Shown here: positions 10,528 to 18,453 of the stretch, piece by piece
Numbering within the stretch: position 1 is the stretch's first letter
Layout of the letters: each line of letters opens with the position of its first letter
NCBI GenBank assembly: GCA_027596195.1
Contig: JADGJG010000322.1
Coordinates: 1 to 24,125, forward strand
DNA from: Podochytrium sp. JEL0797
Lineage: Eukaryota; Chytridiomycota; Chytridiomycetes; Chytridiales; Chytriomycetaceae
DNA: 24,125 nt
Direction: 5' to 3'
Notes under the pieces: generated by a model
The model's input: only the letters and a program-made list of their open reading frames with translations
Told to the model about the DNA's origin: nothing
Databases searched by the model: none
Made by a program: the position numbers and the translations under genes

Positions 10528-10708
10528 TTCAATTCACGAATTTCCAGCGTGATACAAGAGAAACGCGCCGTGTCGCCCTCATGCTGTCTCCCAGCGACAC
10601 TTGGTCCATGGGGAGAGTATATTGTGTACGAAACCCCAAACTCAACGACGCGCGGGTCATTAGAATACAGGAATCGCAAACTTCATTTGATGTTACCATC
10701 CCCGTGAA
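10528..10708 (+). repeat. Duplicated segment, inverted copy at 18050-18232
   Basis: About 180 bp is highly similar to the reverse complement of 18050-18232; both lie just upstream of a small-protein promoter tract. Each can be read as an open frame with SDTWSMGRV, CVRNPKLNDA and VIRIQ. The differences between the copies that I read are mostly amino-acid changing, so coding function is doubtful. It is probably a fragment of an unknown gene carried along by duplication. Confidence 0.6.
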
Positions 10709-10714
10709 ATCTCT

Positions 10715-10885
10715 CCGCGTGCTTCTGCACACTCTCCGGAACGCGCCATACACCACCCGGGCGCCTCCCACGCACCTCCTGGGCGTTCATGTGTCATGGG
10801 ATTCGAACTTGGTGAGACACACATGTTCGACTCCCGATCGCCGAGAAATGACATAAAAGAAAGCCACACCGCCGCGTTCAGAAAG
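10715..10885 (+). promoter_or_regulatory. Promoter tract of small-protein gene B
   Basis: Family promoter tract: GC-rich GCGCCTCCCACGCACCTCC block, GGATTCGAAC and GTTCGACTCC motifs, then CATAAAAG at 10852-10859, exactly 69 nt before the ATG at 10921. Confidence 0.7.
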
Positions 10886-10920
10886 TATCTATCACAACCA
10901 AAAAGCAACACCAATCTACA

Positions 10921-11133
10921 ATGGCTCTCTCTCCATCTGTCTACGCCTCCATGGCCCCCAAGCACCACGTCTTTGTGCCGCCGACCCCAAAACCCACCCC
11001 AACAAACACAAGCGAATCCACCGAATACGGATTCAAAGTGCAACGAACAACCACCACCGACTCTACTGCTTCAACATCGTCAAAGATGAGCATGCAGTCG
11101 ATTCGATCGTTCTTTGACAAGATCAAGTTTTAG
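10921..11133 (+). CDS. 70-aa small-protein family, member B
   Basis: Single-exon 70-aa member with the standard ends (MALSPSVYASMAPKHHVFVP and SIRSFFDKIKF). The variable patch reads KPTPTNTSESTEYG. Its 3' flank (11134 to about 11200, with the word ataaataaaacgtctgcatattc split over the poly(A) region) is almost identical to that of member D, so B and D are products of one recent duplication of roughly 600 bp. Function unknown. Confidence 0.85.
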   Translation: MALSPSVYASMAPKHHVFVPPTPKPTPTNTSESTEYGFKVQRTTTTDSTASTSSKMSMQSIRSFFDKIKF

Positions 11134-11379
11134 CGAAATCATTTATTATTTTCATTCTCTGTTTCGATCCTATAAATAAAACGTCTGCATATTCAACACT
11201 CTTTTGCACATCTTCGTTATTGAACAGGATTAACTCCCACGTGGAAGAATTCCTCATTCGCGATATAATACCCGATGCCCGTTATCACACCGGATGCCCG
11301 CGTTATTTTCATCCCCCAGCCACCCCACTTCCATACGTAATAATGGATTAAATTAAGATGCGTTTCACGTGTTCGGAAC

Positions 11380-11538
11380 GTCCACGTTGCGGTCTCTTCG
11401 TCATTTCCTCACGCGCCTCGGCGCCTCCCTTCTCCACACGCGCCGGTGCCTTCCGGGAAACTTAGCCACACCGGGTGGGCGAAATCTTGACGAATTACCA
11501 AGTTCGACTTGTCCGATCGAAAATTTTGATATAAAAGG
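11380..11538 (+). promoter_or_regulatory. Promoter of divergent member C, with TATA box
   Basis: A canonical TATAAAAG lies at 11531-11538, exactly 69 nt before the ATG at 11600, the same spacing as CATAAAAG in the typical members. The upstream block (TTTCCTCACGCGCCTCGGCG, CTTCTCCACACGC, CCACACCGGG) differs from the usual tract and has an inverted relic at about 12950-13100. Confidence 0.6.
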
Positions 11539-11599
11539 GCAGCCCCGGAGAAACCGACACATCTATTCAAACAACACAAAACTACATTAACAATCTATA

Positions 11600-11833
11600 A
11601 TGGCTCTCTCTCCATCCGTTTTTGCGTCCATGGCCCCCAAGAACCACGTCTTTATCCGATTGGACGATCAACCCACACTCGGACTCCCTCTCTCGCGGTC
11701 TGCCACAACAGAATCGACTGACTTTGGGCTTCAAGTCCCCCGAACCAGCACGTCCGAATCGGCAAGCTCGAGTGCTTCAAGGACAAGCAGGCAGTCTGTC
11801 AGGTCGTTTTACAAGAAGCTCATGTTTTTTTAA
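11600..11833 (+). CDS. 77-aa divergent member C of the small-protein family
   Basis: This single-exon protein keeps the N-terminal signature (MALSPSVFASMAPKNHVF) and the overall plan. The middle is rewritten (IRLDDQPTLGLPLSRS). The Ser/Thr stretch is PRTSTSESASSSAS, and the C-terminus is SVRSFYKKLMFF instead of SIRSFFDKIKF. The Asp of the C-terminal helix becomes Lys and an extra Phe is added. It is the oldest-looking member here and shows which positions are constrained: the first 18 residues, the F/Y-G-x-x-V segment and the S-[IV]-R-S-F end. Confidence 0.8.
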   Translation: MALSPSVFASMAPKNHVFIRLDDQPTLGLPLSRSATTESTDFGLQVPRTSTSESASSSASRTSRQSVRSFYKKLMFF

Positions 11834-11913
11834 ATCTTTTTCTTGAATATTTATATAAATCGGAAATATATCCTGCTCGTTCTCCCTCAATATTCCCGAA
11901 TCCTCTTTCTACA

Positions 11914-12236
11914 TTAACGATAATAGGTACGTAAGGCGCGGAAATCGACGCGCACACACGCCCAACCAGCACCCACACCGTGCTCAATCAAATTTGTCAA
12001 TTTCCAGGCCACAGCCTCTATCTCGATCCTTTTCGCATTCCCAACCAGATGCAATCTTTCGAATTTCGCCCATAGACAGGTGTAGAAAACCTGATAATTG
12101 GTGAAGGGGGGTAAATGAATATGATATAAAGGCATGGTTTTGTTGGAAAACTCATAAACGAGAATACGAGGGCAAGCGATGTGAGCTTATAGTCAACATT
12201 GAGGCCTCCTTCATGTGGGAGAGCGAACGAAATCAT
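11914..12236 (-). pseudogene. Unassigned ORF pair, possibly a broken gene
   Basis: Two overlapping minus-strand frames (12236-12018 and 12135-11914) read as if one protein had been shifted: an N-terminal part with MISFALPHEGGLNVDYKL and a C-terminal part with LPPFTNYQVFYTCLWAKFE and IEIEAVAWKLTNLI. I recognise no family, and no promoter signal is apparent. It may be random ORFs; included because the C-terminal frame has protein-like composition. Confidence 0.2.
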
Positions 12237-12299
12237 GACAGTTTAGGCATTTGAAACTGGGATTAGAAAACAGAGAACAAATATTCAAACACATTGTAA

Positions 12300-12490
12300 A
12301 TGACTGATATCGATGACGAACGCCTCCCGTACTTCTGCACACTCTCCCGAACGTTCCCTAGCACCACCCAGGCGCCTCCCACGCGCCTCCTCGGCGTTCA
12401 TGTGTCATAGGATTCGAACATGGTTCAGACACAAAGTTCGACTCGTATCGCCGAGAAATGACATAAAAGAAAGCCCCGGCGCCGCATTCA
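12300..12490 (+). promoter_or_regulatory. Promoter tract of small-protein gene D
   Basis: Complete family tract, starting near the shared word atgactgatat. It has CGCCTCCC repeats, GGATTCGAAC and GTTCGACTCG motifs, and CATAAAAG at 12462-12469, 69 nt before the ATG. Confidence 0.7.
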
Positions 12491-12530
12491 GAAGGTATCT
12501 ATCAAAACCAAAAAGCAACTCCAATCTACA

Positions 12531-12743
12531 ATGGCTCTCTCTCCTTCTGTCTACGCCTCCATGGCCCCCAAGAACCACGTCTTTGTGCCGCCGACCCCAA
12601 AAGGCAACCCAACGAATGCAAGCGAATCCAATGAATACGGATTCAAAGTGCAACGAACAACCACCACCGACTCTACTGCTTCAACATCTTCCAACATGAG
12701 CATGCAGTCGATTCGATCCTTCTTTGACAAGATCAAGTTTTAG
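12531..12743 (+). CDS. 70-aa small-protein family, member D
   Basis: Single-exon 70-aa member, MALSPSVYASMAPKNHVFVP to SIRSFFDKIKF. Its variable patch reads KGNPTNASESNEYG. The His at residue 15 is Asn, as in member C, and the residue before MSMQS is Asn rather than Lys. Promoter and 3' flank match member B closely. Function unknown. Confidence 0.85.
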   Translation: MALSPSVYASMAPKNHVFVPPTPKGNPTNASESNEYGFKVQRTTTTDSTASTSSNMSMQSIRSFFDKIKF

Positions 12744-12859
12744 CGAAATCATTTATTATTTTCATTCTCTGTTTCGATCCTATAAATAAAACGTCTGCAT
12801 ATTCGAAACTCTTTTTCTACGCTCTTTTGCATATTTTCGTTATTGAAGACCCCACTTTA

Positions 12860-13110
12860 GAATAAGCTTCGCAAACTTCGCGGAAGTATTCGTCCTTCGC
12901 GATATACCCGATGCTCGTTTAATCAAAATGCATGACTATTAAAAGTTTTTGATTTGTCGCGTTTTCCCGGTGTGGCCAAGTTTCGGCACCTCAGCGTGTG
13001 GAGAAGCGGGGGGCATGTGGAGAAGTTGGGGCCGGGGGCCGAGGCGCGTGAGGAAACGGCGAATTGATCGGACTGACAAAGAGAAAGCAATGTGTAGTTC
13101 CAACCTGGAT
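12860..13110 (-). repeat. Inverted relic of the member-C promoter
   Basis: Read as reverse complement, about 12950-13080 contains TTTCCTCACGCGCCTCGGC, CTTCTCCACACGC, GGTGCC and GCCACACCGGG in the same order as 11395-11495 upstream of member C. No small-protein ORF follows on the minus strand, so the gene has been lost and only a promoter fragment remains. Confidence 0.5.
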
Positions 13111-13193
13111 CATCTTAATTTAATCCCTTAATGCGTGTGTGTGGAAATGCGGATTTTTTTGAGTTGTCAAGCAATTTATTTTTGAGGTTTTCG

Positions 13194-13409
13194 CTAAAAC
13201 TTGAGCTTGTCAAAGAAGGATCGGATCGACTGCATACTCATTTTGGAAGAGCTTGAAGCAGTGGAGTCGGTGGTGGCTGTTTGTTGCATTTTGAATCCGT
13301 ATTCATTGGATTCGGCGGCGGCGTTCTTTGAGGCGACTTTTGGAGGCGGTGGCACAAAGACGTGGTGCTTGGGGGCCATGGAGGCGTAGACAGAAGGAGA
13401 GAGAGCCAT
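13194..13409 (-). CDS. 71-aa small-protein family, member E
   Basis: Single-exon member of 71 aa. It differs from A, B, D, F and G by VPPPPKVASKNAAAE in the variable patch (one extra residue), KMQQTATTDSTASSSS in the middle and DKLKF at the end. The promoter is the most diverged of the typical members: the pyrimidine-rich stretch around the CATAAAAG box is altered (ATAAAAAT at about 13470). Expression may be weaker; that is inference. Confidence 0.8.
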   Translation of the reverse strand: MALSPSVYASMAPKHHVFVPPPPKVASKNAAAESNEYGFKMQQTATTDSTASSSSKMSMQSIRSFFDKLKF

Positions 13410-13484
13410 TCTAGATTGTAGTTGTTTTTGGTTGATGAGTTTTTGGTAGATATTTTATGAACGCGACATTTTTATTTTCTGGTG

Positions 13485-13600
13485 TCTGACTATGTTCGAA
13501 TCACCTTACACTCAAGCGCCCGGGAGGCGCGTGGAAGGCTCCCGGGTACATGTGGCGCGTTCCGGGGTGTGCGGAAGAGTGTCGTGCATTCGTTCAGAAT
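13485..13600 (-). promoter_or_regulatory. Eroded promoter tract of member E
   Basis: It keeps the GTTCGAATCA motif and the GCGCCCGGGAGGCGCGTGG and GGCGCGTTCCGG blocks of the family tract, but lacks the standard TTTCTTTTATGTCATTT segment. Confidence 0.5.
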
Positions 13601-13614
13601 ATTTTCTTTTTTAC

Positions 13615-13845
13615 GTCGTGGCTAAGGGCTCCTCCATTTGCCAACGGGGCTAGTCTTTCGCGCTTCGTGTTGAATTTGAAACGAAGTCATCGAACTGGGA
13701 GATTCAGGAGAACGCTTTTCGTAACATTCTTCGCACTCGACGTCGTAACGAAACTTGAGTGGAACGGTTCTTCCAATCTACGCAATGCATTGAACACCTG
13801 GAATCTCGGTCATTACAGACCCATCCGCCGTTGCACAGTACGGTC
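13615..13845 (-). pseudogene. Relic of the Cys-rich gene, third copy
   Basis: Reverse complement of about 13690-13840 reads CNGGWVC, then CSMHCVDW, which aligns with the Cys block of copies 1 and 2 (W-x-C, then S-x-x-C-x-x-W). In another frame it reads FRYDVECEECYEKR, matching FRYYREVRFCEECFEKR in copy 1. Only the 3' third remains. It sits beyond the promoter of small gene E, just as copies 1 and 2 sit beyond theirs, so the gene pair moved or duplicated as a unit. Confidence 0.55.
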
Positions 13846-13920
13846 GTTAATTCTCGAATCAAAAAATGCCTATATTTTCTTCAACACACAGAAATTCGCC
13901 CCAACCCCCAAAAACCTCTT

Positions 13921-14262
13921 TCAACGCGTCTGAATAATTCCCGCATTGATCAACGTTCTAATCTTGGCAGCAATCACCGGGTTCTTCATGTGACTGTACA
14001 AAAACAAAGCAAAAAACCAATCAGTACCCAACCCCCCTAAATACACACACAAAACAACTTACTCTCTCGCAGCCGCCGGGTCTTCCTGCATCTGCTGCAA
14101 AATCGACTTCATAACGGGATCCCCCATAATCTGCTGCACCTCCGGGTTCTGCATCGCACGCGCCATGATTTCCTCACGGTTGCCGCCAGTGTCGGCTTCG
14201 CTTTGAACGTCGTTCAACCCGTTGTAGGCTTTCATCATCTGCAAAAACACAAGGTCAGTTCC

Positions 14263-14294
<32 letters not shown>

Positions 14295-16753
14295 AAAACA
14301 AAACAAAAAACAACACTCACAATCCCTTCAATCTCATTCCCATGCTTCCCCTCCACATCCTTCTCCCTCGCCTCATTACACATATCAATCGCCTTCGTAA
14401 ACTCCCTCTTGGCCACAAGAATCGACGCCTTACGCACGTAAGCCTTCACGAACGCAGGGTCAATCTTCAACGCAGCGTCACAGTCCTTGTCAGCTTCAGG
14501 GAGAGCCATGAGCTTAATGTAACAAGCGGCACGGTTCGAAAAGTTGCGCGCGTCACGGTCGTTGCGTTGGATGGCTTCCGTATATTGCTTCACGGCTTCA
14601 GGGAAGGCGTTCTTTTTGAAAAGTTCGTTGCCGAGTTCGCGGGCCGCGTCGGCGAGGGCGGGGTCGCGGTAGGCTTCCTTCTCCGCCTCCTTCGCAAGCT
14701 TCTCACAATCGCGCAGTTTGTTCAGAATGTCGGGGGTGCGGTGCTCCGAGAGGGACTTTTGGAAATATTTGATGGCGTTGGTGTAGTCCGATTGCTTGAA
14801 GTAGGCGTTGCCCATGCGTCCAAAGGCTTTGGCAATGATTTTGAAGTCGGCGCGTTGGGAACGACCGGTTTCGATGGCTTCTTCGCAGACTTGGATGCAC
14901 GTGGGGTAGTCGCCCATTTCGAAGAGGACGGCTGCGGTGATGGGGTTCGGTTAGTGCGTGTGAACGGTGTGGATGGCTGGGTGTACGATCGACATTCGCG
15001 AGGCGAAATCGCCCCGCACAACCCCACAATCAACACCGAACAAAAGAAACATACCAGACTTGTTGGTCAACACAGCCAAGTTCGACTCATCCAACTCCCA
15101 CGCCTCATTGTACTTTTGCAACGCCTCCTCAAACTGACGCTTCTTGTACAACGCATTTCCAGCCTCCTTCAACTTATCACTCGCAGCCCTCTTCTCCTTC
15201 TTCTCCTTCTCCTCATCCGTCACTTCCTCATCCACCTCCATCGGCTCCGGAGCCTTCTGCGCAGCAGGGGCAGCAGCAGCAGGAACCTGCTTCTCTTCCG
15301 CATCCTCCTCCTTACGCATGGCATCCATCTCTTCCCTCCCCATCGCCTTGGCATCGAGTCCCATCAACGCCAACATGGTGTTCATGAGGCGCGGGTCCTG
15401 CATGTACTGGTTGATGGCGCTCGGGTTCTTTTGGATTTCAGCAATTTTCTGCACGTAGTCGGGTTGCGCGAGGAAGGGAGAGAGTTTGGGGTTCGCGGCA
15501 ATTTTGGCGAAAATGTCTCCGCTAAAGATTTTGCCGAGGCCTTTGTTTTGGGGGGGAGGGGTGATATGTGAGTTAAAAAAAGAAGCTATGCTGTAAACTC
15601 CGCTGCGCGACACGCCTCGCGCATATCTTGCACGCTTCGCTCGTTCCCTCTTCTCACCACGCGCTTTGCGCAAATCTTGCCGCTGCACGCGTGTGCTTCG
15701 CTTCGCTCCACTCCACTCCCCTCCGCATCGCCTCGCTCCGCTTGGCTCCGCAAAAAAAACAACTCACCCATGTCCATGTCATCGCTATCAGCCATCTCGG
15801 AATCCTTGGGAGCATTCTTTTGCTCCTCCGCCAACGCAAGCGCCTCCTCCATACCCTTCTTCATCTGGGCATTCGATGGTTCGAGATCAAGACCAGCCTT
15901 GTAGGCCTCGGCCGCCTCTTCGTATTCACCCATGCCGTGTAGAGCGGCACCCTTGCGCGAGTATCCCTTGGGCCAGACAGGGTTCAGTTTGATGGTTTCT
16001 TCTGCGTCGATGAGGGCTTTGGAGTAGTTGCGGAGGGAGGAGAAGGCGGCGGATCTGAATCAAAAAAGTGAGCATTGAGATTCCTCTTTGAAAAAGAGAG
16101 GGAATATGCACCTGTTAGAGAAGAGCACGTGGTTCTTGGGGTCCTTGGCGATGGCTTCCGTAAAGTACTTGACGGCGAGGTGGTGGGAACCGGCGGAAAA
16201 GGCCTTGTTGCCGAGGGCCTTGAGTTCGTCAGCAGACAAGGAAGCAGTGTCGATCGAGAGCGTGGCCGTGAGTTGCTCCACTTTGGCGATTTCAGCCCCA
16301 ACAACCTTTGCAAAAATTAATAAATAAAATAAAATAAAAATAAAATAAATCACACACCTGGTCCAGCTTGGCACCGTTCTGGAAGAACATGAATGTGGGC
16401 ATTGCGGTAACCTCGTAGCGCTGGGCAATCTCCTTCATTTCATCGACATCGACCTTGAGGAAGGTCACGTTGGGAAACTGGGCTGCGAGTGCTTCGAAGC
16501 GAGGAGCAACGGCCTTGCAGGGGCCGCACCAGGTGGCCTAGGGAGAGTGTGGGTGAGTGTTTGACTAGGAGAAGGCGAGATACTAGTGATTTACCGTAAA
16601 GTCAACGACCGTCAGGTTGGCACTGCGAATGTGCGTGGAGAACTAGGCAGCGTGGTTAGACAACTAGAGAGAGTCGCTAGGGAGTCCCTAGGGAGTCCCT
16701 AGAGAGAAACACAGGGCACTCACAGTCGCGGCGTCGTGGATCGCAGTCGACAT
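13921..16753 (-). CDS. STI1: Thioredoxin-STI1/HOP fusion co-chaperone
   Basis: Nine exons give 694 aa: 16724-16753, 16595-16642, 16358-16537, 16112-16305, 15768-16054, 15055-15540, 14321-14931, 14063-14238, 13921-13993. Residues 1-102 are a thioredoxin with the WCGPC active site (29-33) and the MPT cis-proline. Then come TPR1 (about 111-225), DP1 (248-310), an acidic KEKK-rich linker, TPR2A (about 366-485), TPR2B (about 500-612) and DP2 (625-690). Carboxylate-clamp residues are kept in all three TPR modules (KxxGN or RxxGN, then N, then KxxxR). STI1/HOP passes clients from Hsp70 to Hsp90 in the cytosol; yeast Sti1 is 589 aa with no thioredoxin. Exon 4 encodes both the thioredoxin end ([12 protein letters not shown]) and the TPR1 start, so the fusion is not a model artefact. 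Confidence 0.9.
14263..14289. repeat. (CA)n microsatellite inside a STI1 intron
   Basis: About 13 CA units lie in the 82-nt intron between exons 7 and 8 of the STI1 fusion (14239-14320). On the coding strand it is (GT)n. Confidence 0.9.
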
Positions 16754-16964
16754 GTTTTGTTTTGTTTTTTGGTCGAGAAAAAAATGCTTCGAAGCAATTC
16801 CGCAGTCTTCCACACGCCTTGCTTTCCTCCCCACGAAACTATATCAAATCCGGTTTACATCAAAACACTCAATAGACAATACAACCACTGCTATTATATT
16901 TTTCAATATACAAGCTTTTAAAAGTAATTTACTTAAAACGAAAAGGGGGAAGACAATATTCCGA
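16754..16964. other. Upstream region of the STI1 fusion
   Basis: AT-rich spacer between the STI1 start codon and the SAM pseudogene. TTCGAAGCAATTCC at about 16786 contains inverted TTC/GAA units, but not with the spacing of a heat-shock element, so no HSE is claimed. Confidence 0.35.
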
Positions 16965-17340
16965 AGTGAGCACCTCGAAGCAGTTGTCGTCACTGAAACT
17001 CATATCTTTAAGGTCTTGTCCCGTGCTAAGTTGTCTTCGTTTTTTGGGAACGGAATCACCAAAGAGGAAGCAAAAACTTGGCAAAAACTACACTCAAACA
17101 CTACCAAACTTTTCGAAAAATTCATGCTTCTCAACCACACATGTTCCGCACCCCTACAATCCGGTTTCCTTTCCAATTTTCAAACAATTGAGATAGTCTT
17201 GCGGCGTCGAATCCTTTCTGATGTATCCATCGATTCGAAACGTGTTTTTGTCCAACGGCCGAAAATGCGAAACTGCCTTCGCCGGCCCTCGCTCTCTGAC
17301 AAGACAGCCTATTTGAGTAGCTCTGAAAGCTGGGAATTGG
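16965..17340 (-). pseudogene. Decayed 3' end of a barrel-TM-SAM gene
   Basis: Read on the minus strand, this region follows the 3' part of the gene at 8520-10098 in order: the CTGTCTTGTCAGAGAGCGAG area, a GTTGGACAAAAACACGTTTC block, GGGTGCGGAACATGTGTGG, the intron end CCGTTCCCAAAAAACGAAG, and the last exon with DLKDMSFSDDNCFEVLTS. One base is missing just after the intron relative to the intact paralogue, and stops break the upstream exon. The barrel, TM and PPAY tail are absent. Confidence 0.7.
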
Positions 17341-17344
17341 GTAA

Positions 17345-17600
17345 TTAATTTTTAGTTGCAAGACGCGCTGAAAAATGACAAATTTTTTTTGGATGGCTCC
17401 AAACGAGGGAATCAGGATATATATCGCGAGTGCTGCCTCGGAGATTCGGTGACCAAGCCTGTTCAATAACGAAATTGCTGCGAAATTTCGCTTCCATGAT
17501 GACACTTGAAAAGGTTATCGGCAAGCGTTTGTAACGAATTTTGAATATTCAAATTTTATTCAGAGGATCAACGAGAGAATGAAAATATATGTATATATGA
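17345..17600. other. Spacer 3' of small gene F
   Basis: Part (about 17480-17600) resembles 1540-1650, the 3' flank of member A. No gene is seen. Confidence 0.4.
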
Positions 17601-17605
17601 TTTCA

Positions 17606-17818
17606 CTAAAACTTGAGCTTGTCAAAGAAGGATCGGATCGACTGCATGCTCATATTGGAAGATGTAGAAGCAGTAGAGTCGGTGGTGGTTGTTCGTTGCA
17701 CTTTGAATCCGTATTCAGTAGATTCGCTGGCGTTAGTTGCGGAGATTTTTGGGGTCGGCGGCACAAAGACGTGGTGCTTGGGGGTCATGGAGGCGTAGAC
17801 AGATGGAGAGAGAGCCAT
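17606..17818 (-). CDS. 70-aa small-protein family, member F
   Basis: Single-exon 70-aa member. Residue 12 is Thr instead of Ala (ASMTPKHHVF), the variable patch reads KISATNASESTEYG, and the C-terminus is SIRSFFDKLKF. It is closest to member G, 0.6 kb away in the same orientation. The CATAAAAG box lies 77 nt before the ATG, as in member A. Function unknown. Confidence 0.85.
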   Translation of the reverse strand: MALSPSVYASMTPKHHVFVPPTPKISATNASESTEYGFKVQRTTTTDSTASTSSNMSMQSIRSFFDKLKF

Positions 17819-17879
17819 TTTAGAATAGAGTTGCTTTTGGTTGTTGGGTTTTTGGTAGATAGCTTCTGAACGCGGCGGT

Positions 17880-18025
17880 GGGGCTTTCTTTTATGTCATT
17901 TTTGGGGATCAGGAGTCGAACATGTGTGTCTGAACCATGTTCGAATCCCATGACACATGAGCGCCCAGGAGGCGCGTGAGAGGCGCCCTGGTGGTGCATG
18001 TGGCGCGTCCCGGAGAGTGTAGAGA
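17880..18025 (-). promoter_or_regulatory. Promoter tract of small-protein gene F
   Basis: Family tract in minus orientation. The CATAAAAG start is at 17895, and the GTTCGACTCC and GGGATTCGAAC motifs and the GGAGGCGCGTGAGAGGCGC block are present. A G-rich run (about 18031-18047) marks its outer end. Confidence 0.7.
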
Positions 18026-18049
18026 AGCAGGGGGGAGGGGGGGGGGTTT

Positions 18050-18232
18050 CACGGGGGATGGTAATATTAAATGAAGTTTGCGAATCCTGTATTCTAATGA
18101 CCCACGCGTCGTTGAGTTTGGGGTTTCGTACACAATTTACTCTCCCCATGGACCAAGTGTCGCTGGGAGGCTGCATGAGGGCGACACGGCACGTTTCTCT
18201 TAAAACGCGTTGGAAATGGGTGAATTGATCCA
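18050..18232 (-). repeat. Duplicated segment, inverted copy of 10528-10708
   Basis: See the partner segment. This copy can be read from an ATG at 18233 as an open frame that runs on through the whole promoter tract of gene F. That reading includes the tract itself and is not believed to be a gene. Confidence 0.6.
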
Positions 18233-18453
18233 TCTCGGACTTTCAATTTGAAATGATGCTACGTGCCTTCGAACACGCGCATCAAATTACACCAGTTATG
18301 GTAGTTGGAGGTTGTATCACTTGACGAAATGGTTTTTATTGAGGATTAAAAAGGGAAAGTTGGTCAAGTGGAACTTTAAACTTCATTTTGTTTTATTTTT
18401 TTACGCAATAAATACAGATAGACAAAATGAGAAAGTGGGCTGAAAATAATTGA
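18233..18453. other. Spacer, no gene seen
   Basis: AT-rich sequence between the duplicated segment and the 3' end of small gene G. No family member, promoter tract or recognisable coding signal. Confidence 0.35.

Noticed and set aside
14342..15571. Long plus-strand ORF of 409 codons
   Set aside because: It is the antisense shadow of STI1 exons 6-7. The minus strand gives a complete, spliced STI1 with all known modules.
16660..16705. Near-palindromic TAGGGAGTCCC repeats upstream in the STI1 locus as a possible operator
   Set aside because: They lie inside the first intron (16643-16723) and are simple tandem repeats; nothing supports a binding site.
16770..16830. Heat-shock element upstream of STI1
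   Set aside because: TTC and GAA units are present but not with the 2-nt alternation of a heat-shock element.
17820..18233. 137-codon minus ORF over the promoter tract of gene F
   Set aside because: Most of it is promoter tract whose other copies are not open in this frame. The first third is the duplicated segment, which shows no coding constraint.
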